A stretch of 64,000 bases of DNA, from assembly GCA_037013495.1 (NCBI GenBank), contig CM072806.1:4650001-4714000 (forward strand), in the 5' to 3' direction. The notes under the pieces were generated by a model that was not told the DNA's origin, ran no database searches, and worked only from the letters and a program-made list of their open reading frames with translations. This document shows, piece by piece, positions 11,063-23,440 of this stretch (within the stretch, counting starts at the first letter, position 1; every line of letters begins with the position of its first letter). This stretch comes from Hippophae tibetana. Its lineage: Eukaryota; Streptophyta; Magnoliopsida; Rosales; Elaeagnaceae. The position numbers and the translations under genes were made by a program.

Positions 11063-12483
11063 TTTTTTCTTCTCCTTTCTTCCATTCAATGTATAGCAAG
11101 TCCTTTTGTTATTTTAATAAATGTGTAGATATGTATAATTTGAATGTCTTATTAATATTTAGTGATGGTGAAAATCATATGATTTTATAAAGAGAGGAGA
11201 TGGGTATTGCTACCTGTGGTGAGATAAGTGTGGTTAGTGTCTAATTGGGGTTGTTTACGCTGTTATATTTTTCTTTTAATATTTTTTAAAGTGTGAAATA
11301 ACTAATTTATTTCTTAATTTTAACTTATGAAGAATCTTATCTTTTTATAATGTTAATATTATTTAAATTAAATTTATGTGTATTTTCAAAATATTTGAGT
11401 TTTGATAATGAGAAGTGAATTGCTAAAGGAAGAAAATATCAAGGTCTTATAATTATGTAATAATATGCAAATTAATCTTATAATTTTATACCAAGTATTA
11501 TAAATCACATAATTTAATGAAGGTAGTTCCATTGGTCTAATTCGGTACATAATCAAAGTTTTCTCAAACTTTATAATATTTGATAAGGAACTAACGTTGT
11601 TCCAGCTCAATAAGGAAGTGCGTTAAACATTAAAAAAAATTGTTCCTAAAATGAAGATCACGTGTCACTCACGCCATACTTCAACGTTTAACATTGAATC
11701 ATTTACTAACCTTGAATCATTTAATGAAGGTACTTTTTAATTTTCATAAAATTTAAGAACAATTTAAAATTAACCTTCAAAAATATAAAAATTAAGTAGA
11801 CCATTAAAAAATAAAGGGATCAAATTGTAAAGAAAAAAACAAAGAATTAAAATGTGAAAATTAAAAAAATATTATTAAAAAAAATAATGAAACTAAAGTA
11901 TAAAATACAAGAACAATCGCGTACTTAACACAATTTAAATGTAAACTAACGTTATAAAATTATAAAATGTATATATGTTTTACAAAATTTAAATGTAAAC
12001 TTAAACAACAACTCCAACCACACTAACAATCAATTTTTTTCTACCTCTAATTATGATTCTAAAAAGCACAAACTTCTTCGAACCTGATTAAATTTCAAGT
12101 CGGTCAAATCAAGTTTAGATAAATTTAAGTAGGTGATTTTAGGGATCATGTGGGTTTGTGTGTGTGTGTGTTTTTTGGGATCATGTGGGTCTCTGATACT
12201 TTGGTCAAATACGAAGAAGAAAAAAAGGCAAATGGAAGTATGAAACTCACAGATATTGTTGCTCGAGTAGCGCAAATGGAAGTATCAGAGACGTAGAAGC
12301 AAACTTTTTAGCATACCTTATAGCTTTATTTACTTCTATGCCAACATTACAAAACAAAATTTTACGTGCTTAAATTATAGCTACATCAATGAAACAACAA
12401 AGCATTCTAACAGAAATAAAAGGATCCTAACCTACACAGATAGATATTATACAGGGATTTACTGGTCTAGATTAACCAGTCTA
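11063..12483. other. Intergenic, convergent 3' ends of subtilase relic and DGD1
   Basis: This is AT-rich sequence without a supported gene. Near its right end, in the DGD1 3' flank, there is a 12-bp perfect inverted repeat (gtctctgatact at 12189-12200, agtatcagagac at 12281-12292). Two short direct repeats lie there as well: gggatcatgtgggt twice between 12142 and 12191, and gcaaatggaagtat twice between 12227 and 12285. Confidence 0.6.
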
Positions 12484-15400
12484 TTACCAGCCATAGATAG
12501 GATTTTCTACCTGTGGAGGCAAAAGATGGAGGTCCTTGCAGTGCTGTTTGTCATAGTCTCGTGTCCCTGGTATTGCACCGGTACACTGTCTAAGGAATTC
12601 GTTGCCAGTGAGACAGTAGTGGGCAAATGCAAGTCCTCCATCAACCATTTCTGTCAAATTTGGCACTGATAATGATTTCTTCATTAACTTCCCGTTTTGT
12701 CTAACGATATCTTTGCCATCTTTGCTCTCACTCAAAATTCTGTTCAGCTCAGAACATTCCATGAATCTTTGGGTAGCTGCCTCCCATGAAAGGTTATATC
12801 TTTGCTCAGGAGTAAGAGGCTTGGGTTCATTTTCTAATGCTTCCTTCACTTTGGCAACAAAGTCTTCAGATGTTTTGTAGGTCAAACAATTTGGAAAGGA
12901 GGTGAAAAATTCATTAGATGGGTTGTCCGCACATATGACAAATTTTCCCATGGCCAGAGCCTCAGCAGTAGCTGTACAAAGCACGTCACTCACACTAGGA
13001 TTTACGAAGACTTTGTATCTACAAGCAAACACAAAAAGTGTTAGGAGAAATGATTTGAAAAGACCATTAGAAAAGTTTAGGAATCCATGTTCATTCCAAT
13101 AGCATTCATGAATATTTATTCAACCTTTATACAGAACAATATGCGAAGAGAAAAAGATGCTAACTCTTCTACCTGCCATTGCATGAGTACGATGGCCCAG
13201 ACATGCTATGCAGTATGCACAGTGTACAGTGTACAGCATGCTTTCAGAGTCATGCCCAAACCATAGTTATACCATGGTGACTTACTTTGTGCCCTGGCAT
13301 GCCAACATGTGGCAGCACAGAACTGCATATACCATATGCATGCACGTGTTTGAAGCTGCATGGCACAGCCTGCCTTGAAAACAAAGGCATGGGCCGGGGG
13401 AGGGGAAGAGAGTATTATTTTCATTTGAAATTTCCGACAGAAGAATATTATGCCCTAATAATGGTTTCCGATAATTCTTACCCATGAAGTGTGTCATCTG
13501 CATGATCTCTTCCTTTCAGAAAGTTGAGATTCAAATCCAACCTTTGAGCTAAGCTCTGTACTTCGTTGGCATCTTCTCCATTTCCAAACACATCCAATTT
13601 GAAGCCATCAAGATCACTCTTGTTCTTGGCCAACAAATCAATTAACTCCTTATATCCCTTTGCCCATACCATCTTGCCTAAGAAATATGCTCCTTTTGAA
13701 AATGACTGTTGTCCAAGTTCCTTTTCTGCAGCAATCTTTTCTCCAATTTTCAGGAATTTTGGATTCACACCATGAACATTGCAAATTGTTGATTTAGGTA
13801 AATCCTGCGTAGCAGCTGAAAGGCGAAGTACCTAAACAAAATTCGTAAATAATTTTGTTATCATAACAATGAAGCACTCCTTTAGATTGGAAAAAGTGGA
13901 TCAAGTAGGAAAACAACTTTAGATTTTTTTTCATGTACCTACAAGTAAAAAACTAACCTTATGCTTAGTAAAGTATACTTATCAGAGAAAAGGCCATAAT
14001 AATCATATACTTCATATAACGGTATACCTTATGACAATAAGCTCTTGTGACCCAATTGTTAATATGTTTCACGAGGAAAGCTTGGAGAGCCCCATTCTTC
14101 TCTCTCTTGATATATTCCAAGTAATTTGTGTGGACAACGCCAACAACATGGTTGAACTTATCAGTCCAACGCTTACCATGATGATACCAATTCAGGTGTT
14201 CCGGTTCTTCTAGGATTGCAATATCAGCATCCTTGGAAGGAATAAACTGAGAAGTATCTCCAGCTGGTATTATGCTTCTCCTCTCTTTTGAAAACTAAGA
14301 GACGACAAAGCCATATCAGATACAACTTATTTTATTATGATAATATTAACTATGAAGAACAACATCTTTTTCATCAGATGTACCTTTCCCGGGTAAAAGG
14401 AAATTTTAAAATCTGCTTTAAAACCAATCCTCTCCTCAAGCCAATTTCGTATATAGATTTCTTGCTCATCTGGTGAAACAAAAGTAACACTATTGGGATA
14501 TACTAGTTCCTGATCCGATTTACAAAGCCATGGAACCAATAATGTGACATTTTGTTTTGCAGATTGCGCAAGATATGCAGCACGGAACAGAGGATTCACA
14601 GCAGTCCCAGTCATCCAAGGAAGACTAGCAGTTGTGATAATAGCAACATGTCTTTTACCATCTGATGGATCATGCTTTGAATGGTCAGACCAGAACCCAC
14701 CCTCATAACAATGCCCTGTACTTTGGAGGACACTAGCTAACCGCAAATCAAGTTCATCAGTTATATTTTCGTTCTCTAAAACAGAGGATTCTCCAGAAGA
14801 CAAAGAGTGCAACAAAAGTTGCTTCTTCCGTCTGCTACACAAGCTCTCCACTATTTTGTCACATATATCTGCAATGAATACAGGAGCAAAATCAAATTCA
14901 CAAGAAGCAGTTGTCATATAGAAGACCCAGGTCGCAACCAAAATATTAGTTTCAATGAATTACTCAGTACATCCTAAATTCATTTTTTTTCCTTAAACTG
15001 AGATCACTTTAAATATTTACTATTTTCTATGAGTAAAAACATAGAATAATATAAAAAATTGCAACCGCATAAAACGGGCAATGCTTCGATTATATAAAAT
15101 TATTTAGCTGTTGGGAGGAAAATCAAAAAGCAAACAAAATTGTTAAAAGGACATCTTACCCCTTCTAATACCAAGTTGATCTAGAAAGGGCCCAGATTGC
15201 CTAACCAAACAGGCCAAAAGTTCTGGAACATCCAATGGTGGTACTTCCTATATCAGATATAAAAATAAGAGTTATTAGCAAAGTAAACTATAAAGGAAAA
15301 CCAGTAAACTATGTCATCCATATAAACATTTATGTATAGCTTGATTCTTAAGGAGCGAAGTGTATCACAAATCAAACTCTTTTCAATGACTCAAAAGCTC

Positions 15401-18400
15401 AGAAGCATTCTTCCCTCTCATTATAAGGATCTTATTTTAAAAACATAAAGGAGTAGGAGTGATTTTAAGGAAATAAAACAAAACAAAACCTCTTAAGCAC
15501 GTCCAAATCTTGGAATTGTAAAGTTGTAATACATGGGAGAAGTTATTTGCAGAAAAGTAATAAAGCAATATTCAAAATAAAATAACTCATGCCACTGCTA
15601 ACTGCTAATAAGGGATTCCGAAAAGGAATTGCTAATAGGTCTGAAAAGACTTTTCACCTTATATCATTTCAAAACTAAATGATGAAAATATTCAAAAAGG
15701 TTCATGTTAACTTATTATTATATTTTTCTGAAACAAATAAAGTTCATTCCTCAAACGGTAGCAGGGTCAATTATTACATTAATTTGGATACCAAAAATAA
15801 CATTTTAAAGTGATAGGAACATTGCACAAGAAACTGCATCCAATACAAGGTAAAGGACTCATGACAATCAGATAATAATAGAGGTGTCAAACGAGTTGGG
15901 TTGGATTGGCTCAGCTCGCTTGAGCCCAACTCATTTTAAGTGAGCTCGCTTGAGTCCAACTCATCTTAAGTGAGTTGAGTTCATTTTTATATGAGTTGAG
16001 TTGGGTTGCTCATGAACAACTCATTTAATTTTTTTTATTTTTTTTTGCAACTACATTTATTTTTTTTAAAAGATTGATTTATTTAATTTTCTTTTGCAAG
16101 TTATGATATTAAATAGATTGACTTATTATTTTTGTTGAATTCGTTTCGACAAGTTTATGATATTAATTTTTTAAAAGTTAGATAATAATGTGATGATTGT
16201 ATTATAATAAGTTAAATAAAGAAATTAATGGTTAAGTTTTGTTAATGAATGAAAAAAATTGATTGTTTAGAAAAGAAAGTTTGTTGTTTGGGTAAAACAA
16301 TATTTAAAAAAAATATCAACCAAAAAAGTGTTAAAAAAATTATGTTCATCCAAAAAAATTGTTAAATGAGTTGGTGAGCTGGTCATGAGTTTAAGTGAAC
16401 TTCTCATTTGTTTTTTTGAGCTTATAAGCTTAATGGACCAACTTTAAATGAGCTGAGTTAGACTGAACAGCTCGTTTAACACATTTAGATAGTATATACT
16501 GCACAAAAAATATATCTTTGTAGGCAAAATATTAAATAAGAAAGGTATTGCAACATTGTATACCAACCTTTGACTCTTGAAGATCTTTGCGAATTGATTT
16601 CTGCACCCAAAAAAGATCAAAATAAGGAAGCATTTATTTCATTATATGGATACATCAACAATACCTGAACTATCAATTTCTAAAATACACAAAATGAATG
16701 AAATAGAAATTAATGCTACAGTGGAAACTACTCTAAATTATTCGTGAAAGATGTCTCATAACCATACCACTAGGAGTCTAGGATAACTGCACAACCAAAT
16801 CAGAAGAGCAGAATAAAAGCATTTTCCTAAGGAGATGCTACCAAATAAAGTTAAAGCAAGTCTCCTCAGTCAGTGCACAACATTGGCAGGTATCTTCAAA
16901 GTATGCTTATCACGTGGAAATTTTATATCCATAGTTAAGTAATGGTTGAATAATTTATACCTCATTAAATAATGGAAGGAGTAAATACATAGCAATGAAG
17001 CTTCTATTCATCTAATTCTAATAAGCTTCTTTATGCACATGTTGTGGCTCTAAATGTCACTGGCCTCCCATATTATCACAAGAATGAGCATATATGACCC
17101 TGAGATATTGCATGGAGCAAACAAGAGGGATCAAAACCCCATTTAAGTTCCAACATGGAGAGATACCGGTTGAATACAGACGCTTTGTAAATAAAGCAAG
17201 TATATTGCAACAGTTTACACGACCCTAACTCATTCTTATGTTATAAAAAATCAAAATTGAATACTTTACATGATCCTCATGGCTTATTGGCTTTATTTTG
17301 AACCTTATTTAACTAGATACTGCTGAATTTTAAACAATTTTAATGAATATGGATTCTGCCAGTAACAATTTTCTACAGGTTTATTTATAAGGTAACCAAC
17401 AGTCTAGTGATGTTCATCTGACTCAATTTGGAGATGCCATATGTCTTCTACTGATGATGAGGGTAATAACCATACATCTATCGTCAGAAGCTTGTGTGAA
17501 ATTTTCACCATCACAATAATCAATATAGAGCAAGATAGCTAAATCACAAGTACCACAGCTAATCACTGCATACATCGAAGAACTCTGAACCCTTAAGGAA
17601 AACTTGGGCTTAATGAACCAAATTGTCAGATCATATGGAAATCCAAAGGACATGGTGTTCTAAAATCATAAGTTTTGTCACTTCATCATTTACAACAAAA
17701 ACTACAATTAACAATCTTCACTTGCAAGTCCTTAGCAAGTGAATGAAATGTTACCGAAGTCAAGAGCCTCGCCCCTCAAAATTTTATACCAGAGAGTTCA
17801 ACACAAAATTCAATCATTAATTCAAATAGAAATAAACCTACAAACATCCCATAAATAATATTAAAAAAACACATATAAATATCCAATAGCTTTAACATAA
17901 TATCAAAGCACGGGAGGATTTTACACTCAAAACACCATACGTAATAAACAAGAAACAAGAGAAAGCATACCAGGCTGGACTTTACTTTCTCCAGAAATTC
18001 ACTGTTCTTGAATCCACCAAAAATCTCACTTGTCGAGCTCCGCTTCTCAAACTCTTTCAATCGCGTCTTCAAAGCTCGAATTGGTTCCCAATCCCTAGAT
18101 TGCCCTTCGTCAGCTTCCTCCTCTCCCTTCGACACACCCCAAAATTCCCTAAACGTTACCCTTCTTCGCATCCAAACCCTGTCAAAATCCCCAATCCCAT
18201 CCCTACCATCCTCCACCTCAGAAACAATCGCGTTCTTTATGGCCGACAAATCGATCCGAAGACTAGGCCTCGGTCCCCACTTCTCCAACACCTTCTTGCT
18301 AAAATCCGGCGAAGAATAAGCCCTGCGAAATTCATTCAGTTTAGGCTTCAATTTCTTCACAAAATCAATTTCCGGCGGATGAGAGGACCGATTTGTCGAC

Positions 18401-18609
18401 ACCGAGAACGCTGAGGTGGAATTTAAGAAGTTCTCGAGCTCACGGTCGAAAGAATTCGCTAAGTTCTTGAAGGAATTAGCTCGATCTCTCATCAATTGAA
18501 GATCCGCATCAGCCGAGACTTTCACTTCCTTCCAACCTTTTGATATAAACGAGAACGCGTTCGCAGACGAAGAAGATGAAGACATAGAAACTTGACTTTC
18601 GTTGACCAT
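12484..18609 (-). CDS. DGD1: Digalactosyldiacylglycerol synthase 1, chloroplastic
   Basis: DGD1 transfers galactose from UDP-galactose to monogalactosyldiacylglycerol, making digalactosyldiacylglycerol in the outer plastid envelope. Seven exons in transcript order are 18609-17971, 16600-16568, 15247-15160, 14868-14384, 14294-14028, 13831-13482 and 13018-12484. All have GT-AG borders and consistent phases, giving 798 aa against about 808 in Arabidopsis. The first exon encodes the long N-terminal extension typical of DGD1 and absent from DGD2 ([20 protein letters not shown]). Exon 4 starts the glycosyltransferase part ([20 protein letters not shown]). Exons 6-7 carry the GT4 donor-binding region ([30 protein letters not shown]). 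I chose ATG 18609 (GCCATGG context) because nothing upstream in frame is an ATG. Part of exons 3-4 is duplicated upstream at 19.3 kb. The gene looks intact. Confidence 0.96.
13019..13481 (-). other. DGD1 intron 6 with a GC-richer, repeat-rich island
   Basis: Most DGD1 introns are AT-rich, but about 13180-13410 of this 463-bp intron is clearly richer in G+C. It contains many short overlapping palindromes and repeats (gcatgc, tgtacagtgtaca, ccatatgcatgcac) and ends in a purine run, gggccgggggagggg. It has no coding continuity with the exons. It may be a small inserted element, but I see no clear inverted ends. Confidence 0.5.
15882..16486. mobile_element. Probable MITE in DGD1 intron 2
   Basis: The ends are partly inverted: AGGTGTCAAACGAG at the left, and TGTGTTAAACGAG when the right end is read inward. 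The interior next to each end is built of repeated gagttgggtt/agctcgcttgagcccaactc units typical of short non-coding DNA transposons. I could not find a convincing target duplication, so the superfamily is open. DGD1 splice sites are not touched. Confidence 0.5.
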
Positions 18610-18900
18610 GGCGGGCACCAAAAGGAAGATTTCTACAAACTTGGTTTACAGAAATTATATGAGAATTGAATTGAATGAATTGACAATAGTTCCAAGCTGA
18701 GAAGCAAATGTGAAGCCCAGGGCCAAGCAAATTTGTGAGAAGGAGCAGAGAGAGAGAGAGACGCAACAGGTTATTAGTTCAAAGTTTAGCGGTTTGGACT
18801 CGTGTTCTTATTTTTTCTGGAACAAGGTGGTACATGTGTACATCCACATAGGATTATCATTTATGACCTGGTAGACTATTCATGTGATGATAATTTCTCT

Positions 18901-18906
18901 CACGTG
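18901..18906. promoter_or_regulatory. G-box (CACGTG) upstream of DGD1
   Basis: A palindromic CACGTG lies 292 bp upstream of the DGD1 start codon. G-boxes bind bZIP and bHLH factors in light, ABA and phosphate responses. That this one is functional is inference only. Confidence 0.35.
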
Positions 18907-19307
18907 ATATGGTAAAGTGTCAAATATTGATTGGTCACAGAAATTTTATGTGGAATATTCTTAGGGATGCTTTTTATTTTATTTTTTAACGAGGGAAAGG
19001 ATCAAAGAAATACGTTCTTTCTTTATTTCGTAATAGAACGACAAAACCTGATTGTAGCGCGCGCACAAAAAAGTGGAGGACAAAACTTAATTATCGTAAA
19101 AGTGATTTTAAATAAATTAGTTTAGTTAAAAATAATTATTAGTACTTCTATTTTAAAAAATACTAATTAATTATTTTATTTATAAAAAGTAAATCACTAA
19201 AAATATTAATAAATATTTTATTGATAAATTTTTAGGAAGGTAAAAAAATAAATAAATAATAAAATGGCTTTTATATAAAGTAGTTTTAATCACTAAAATA
19301 AAATGGT

Positions 19308-19571
19308 AAGTTGCTTCTTCCGTCTGATACACAAGTTCTCCACTAATTTTGATACATATATCTGCAATGAATACAGGAGCATAAGACGGGCAATTGCTTC
19401 GATTATATAAAATTATTTAGCTGTTGGAAGGAAAATCTAAAATCAAACAAAATTGTTGAAAGGATATGATCTTACCCCTTATAATACCAAGTTGATCTAG
19501 AAAGTGTCCAGATTGCCTAACCAAACAGGCCAAAAGTTCTAGAACATGCAATGGTGGTATTTCCTATATCA
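19308..19571 (-). pseudogene. Duplicated DGD1 exon 3-4 fragment
   Basis: This is a partial second copy of DGD1, in the same orientation as the gene and about 0.7 kb upstream of its start codon. It matches the start of exon 4, intron 3 and all of exon 3, corresponding to about 14816-15255. About 180 bp of the intron is missing, where aatacaggagca joins directly to taagacgggcaa. Exon 3 in the copy keeps both splice signals and an open frame with a few substitutions ([19 protein letters not shown] in place of [19 protein letters not shown]). There are no other exons, so no protein can be made from it. The copy is moderately diverged, hence not an assembly duplication. It could supply small RNAs or recombination homology, but that is speculation. 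Confidence 0.88.
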
Positions 19572-22500
19572 AGAATGCATTCCACGGCACAAAGAAATGC
19601 ATGCCGTAATGCTTCTTGCTCTATTATAATATCCATAATTTTCTACCTTTTGTCACGTGTTCTAACTCTATAGAAACCTCTAAATCCCAACGTAAAAATC
19701 TTCTCTCGTCTTTCTCTTCTTAATTCTCTCTAGTTTCTTAGTTTCTTAGTTTCAAAAGTTCATCTCGTTAAGTATAGTCTAATTTATATAGTATTTTTTT
19801 ATTAATTTGATAAATAATATTAACAAGGTTTTTCAAATACATAAACAGTATTGAAATTCTATATTTGAGGAATAATTTAAATATATTCTTTTATTTTTAA
19901 ATGTTATGTTTAATTTACTAATAATTTATTAAATTAAACATTGACTAAAATTATTATGGGATATTAGTAATGTTATTATGATCCTGGAATATTAAAGTAG
20001 ATTTTTTTTTTTATAAAATAAATTAAGTTTTATTTCTTTATTAAGATTTAAATTAAGTTTATTAAAAAATATATTAGCCAAATATTTTTGATAGTAAACA
20101 TGAGAATTAGATTTATGATTTAATTATCTAATTTTGATTTATAGTAATACTCTTATATATTAAATATAATTATCTAAATCTTATTTAAAATTATACTTTA
20201 TTTCAAATCATAAACTCACTTTGACATCTTTACGAGTACCAACTGAATACATTAATTAAATAATTTATTAATATCTTATAAAATAAGTATAATTTATTTA
20301 AAATTAACTAATATATTCAATAAAAGACTTGATGTATAGACACAATTGAATATTTATATATATAATAGAAAATCAATAGTTTTAATTCATATCTTTAATA
20401 AACTAATTAATATTGAACATGATTAACTAATTAATTTATATCATAAATTCTACATTGAATATAAATATCATTTACTTGATGTTTGTTAAATATATCTTTA
20501 ATTTTATGCTATTAGTTTAAATCTTTTAAAAATTCAAACTTTGTGACATAATGTTTAAATTTTATTTTATTTTTTAAGAATTTGTTGAATTATTTAAAGA
20601 TCATGTGATTTATTTTTAGATCAATTTTGAAAATATATTCATTATTTCTTACAAACTATTTTATAAATACAAAACTTGAACATCAACTTTCATTTTCATT
20701 ATTATTATAATTAAGTGTGTATTAATTAACATTCTCAAACCTGTAAAGTATTCAAGTAACAAACAACATGATACCTAGTTGGATAATATGTTTCACTAAT
20801 AATCATTCTTCCTATGAATTTTGTGTGAAAAAACCTATGACTCAAAAAATAAGTATACCTTATGGAGGTGAATTTATCAATTCTATTTCTTTGTACATTT
20901 CATAATTTACCACAACTTCATTGATTTCCCTTACCAATAAGATGCAATAAAAAAGAAAAAAAAGAGTAGGAAATACAACACGAGTCAACATATATATAGT
21001 TATAGTTCAGCTGGAAACTTCTCAAGCCAGGTGTTGGATTCCATCACTTTAAAAAATATTATATAATCATTCTCAATTTATTATATAATATTGGGACCCC
21101 TACAAGATATTTATTCAAGTTAAATACATGATATTAGAAACATGAAAATGTAAAAGGCAATAAAAAATGAGGCAAAACACCTCAAAAACTAACTTTAAAT
21201 AAATTCAAATGTTGGGGATATATACCAAATTAAACAGTAACCCATCTATGTTTTAACTTATAGCACTGAGAATATAATTCAACCCAAATTAGTAAAAAAT
21301 AAATATTCATATATTCTTAAGGGAGAAAAAAAAATACAAAACATAGAGATTCTAAATAGATAACATGAATATATTCATATATTCTTATCGAACAAAAAAA
21401 TCAAACCAACCTCGAAACACCATAATATCAAACTAGGGCAGTGCTACTGAGTTTTAATCTTAAGTCACTCACCTCACAGTCCATACCACCACACAATTAT
21501 TCTTGATGATTTTTAAAATTTGAGTATATTAGTAAAAATAAATTGAATTTTTATTTTATTTTTAGATTTTCATCCTTCTATTAGTGTATATTGTCTCATT
21601 TTAATTCATATTTTATTTATTATTTTTAAATTCATATTTTATTTATTATTTTTATTTGACTCGTTGTATAATTATATTGTTTAATTTTAAACATATATTG
21701 TATTATTTTTTAATAAATTTATATTATAAATAATCATATATTATATATATATTTATTATTAATTATTTTATTTAAATATATTATAAATAATAAAATATCT
21801 CAATTAATATAAACAAAATAAAATGAATTTAAAAAAATTAATAAATTATATTATAAATTTCATTTTCCGTTAACGCACTCCGTCCACCATCTTTGCACAT
21901 TTTGTGATCGAGTTCACGATTGCAGCAGGTAAAGACTGTGATAGTGTGATACCAATAGATATATCAAAGGAAGATTCGGGAAAACTAGAGATGGGAATAT
22001 TAGAAATAGCCCTTGCTCGAGGAGAATAAGACGAAATTGGACAAGGTGGCATGGACCCGTCGACATTGAAAATATCTTTGATATTGTACACAATAGCTTC
22101 ACAATTCTTGTATTTTAAATATCACGATAACATTTTAGTCTTCAATTTAGATTGTTATTTTATAATTACTCGTATTTTAAATATTTTATTTTAATATTAT
22201 AATTTAAATATTAATATCATTTTTATTTTTTTCTTCAATAATAATTAAGCCTTTTTTAATGAATATTTTTCTTCTTTTCTTTTTAGAAATTAACTAGACT
22301 TTAAAAAAAAAATTAGTAAAGTTTTGATTCAACACTTCCTACATATTTGGGATATCCGTTGAGCACCAGATCCCTTTCATTTGACACAATTTAGCTAATA
22401 TTGTGAAACCCTAACCTTATCTTTTTCACTAAAGCTTTCAAGAAATTAATTTACTCTTTCCTAGATATTATGGAAAAATCATACTTACTAAGCTTATTTA

Positions 22501-23440
22501 CTTATATTTATCTTTTTATTATTAATTATTTTGAATAAAAATACATATTTATATTGTTTCTTCAACTAAATCTAACTCAATGGTATTTTTTTTCTTATTT
22601 AGGTGTTCATCTATAATAATTTATAGTATTTATATTCATAAATTTGTATTTTATTATCAATCTAGATCTTTATCTTTAGTATCGATTATCTTGAAGGGTA
22701 TAATATGGTATCAAGATTTTATTTAAAAAAAACAATCAATATAAAATCTTAATGTTTTCTCTTTGTCTTAATTATTGATGTATTTAGATTATGATTTTTT
22801 TATTTAAGTTATAATTTTTTATTTTTATCAAAATTCTATTTTCAAAAAATCATGATATTGATACACATTTTTGTGACAACCGCGCGTTGGGATATAATAG
22901 ATATTGATATGAGAGTACATATATAAGTATTTTACCGTGGTTTATTGCAAAAGCAATAGTTAGTATTGCTAGCAGAAAGACATTTATAGCAATTTGAATG
23001 TAATTTTTTTGGTTTAATCTTAAGGAGTAAAAAATATTGTTTTACAAATCTTGTTAATGTAATACTAATTACTTTTGAAGTTAATTCAGTAAGGTAATAT
23101 TTATATTTTTATGCAAAAATTCAATCATGGTTCCCCATATGGGAATCAAATTCCTGAAAAATAAGTAACTTAATTCCAAATATTGTATGGGTGCTAATTT
23201 TTTAAATCGTTATTTTGTAAAGAAACAGATGAAAGAAATCATTGCTGGTAATCCAATCGCTAAAACGCCGGAGTGATTACCATAATCACCCTACATATTG
23301 TCCATGAAAAATACAACTGAATAGAAAAAAGGACACACAATCATAACACTGTACAAATGAAGTTTAAACTACCAATAATGAGAAGTTGCCATTTTCTGTC
23401 TTCTAACTTTATATTTCTAATTCTAAGCCGTACAAAGATC
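19572..23440. other. Intergenic between DGD1 fragment and MED27
   Basis: This is 3.9 kb of AT-rich sequence with no intact gene. A less AT-rich island at about 21870-22100 has an open - frame of 70-odd residues (PRARAISNIPISSFPESSF) that looks like a fragment of former coding sequence, but I cannot name it. The stretch 21560-21850 resembles 31610-31930 (shared aaataaaatatctcaattag-type blocks) and may be a repeated AT-rich element. Confidence 0.45.

Noticed and set aside
17423-17653. Open - frame of 76 residues
   Set aside because: It lies within DGD1 intron 1, with no family similarity I can see and no splice signals tying it to the exons.
18008-18414. Two open + frames of about 100 residues
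   Set aside because: They are antisense shadows of the G+C-richer DGD1 first exon.
22650-22740. tggtatcaag-like sequence resembling a retrotransposon primer-binding site
   Set aside because: No LTR, gag or pol sequence could be found on either side, and the match is short.
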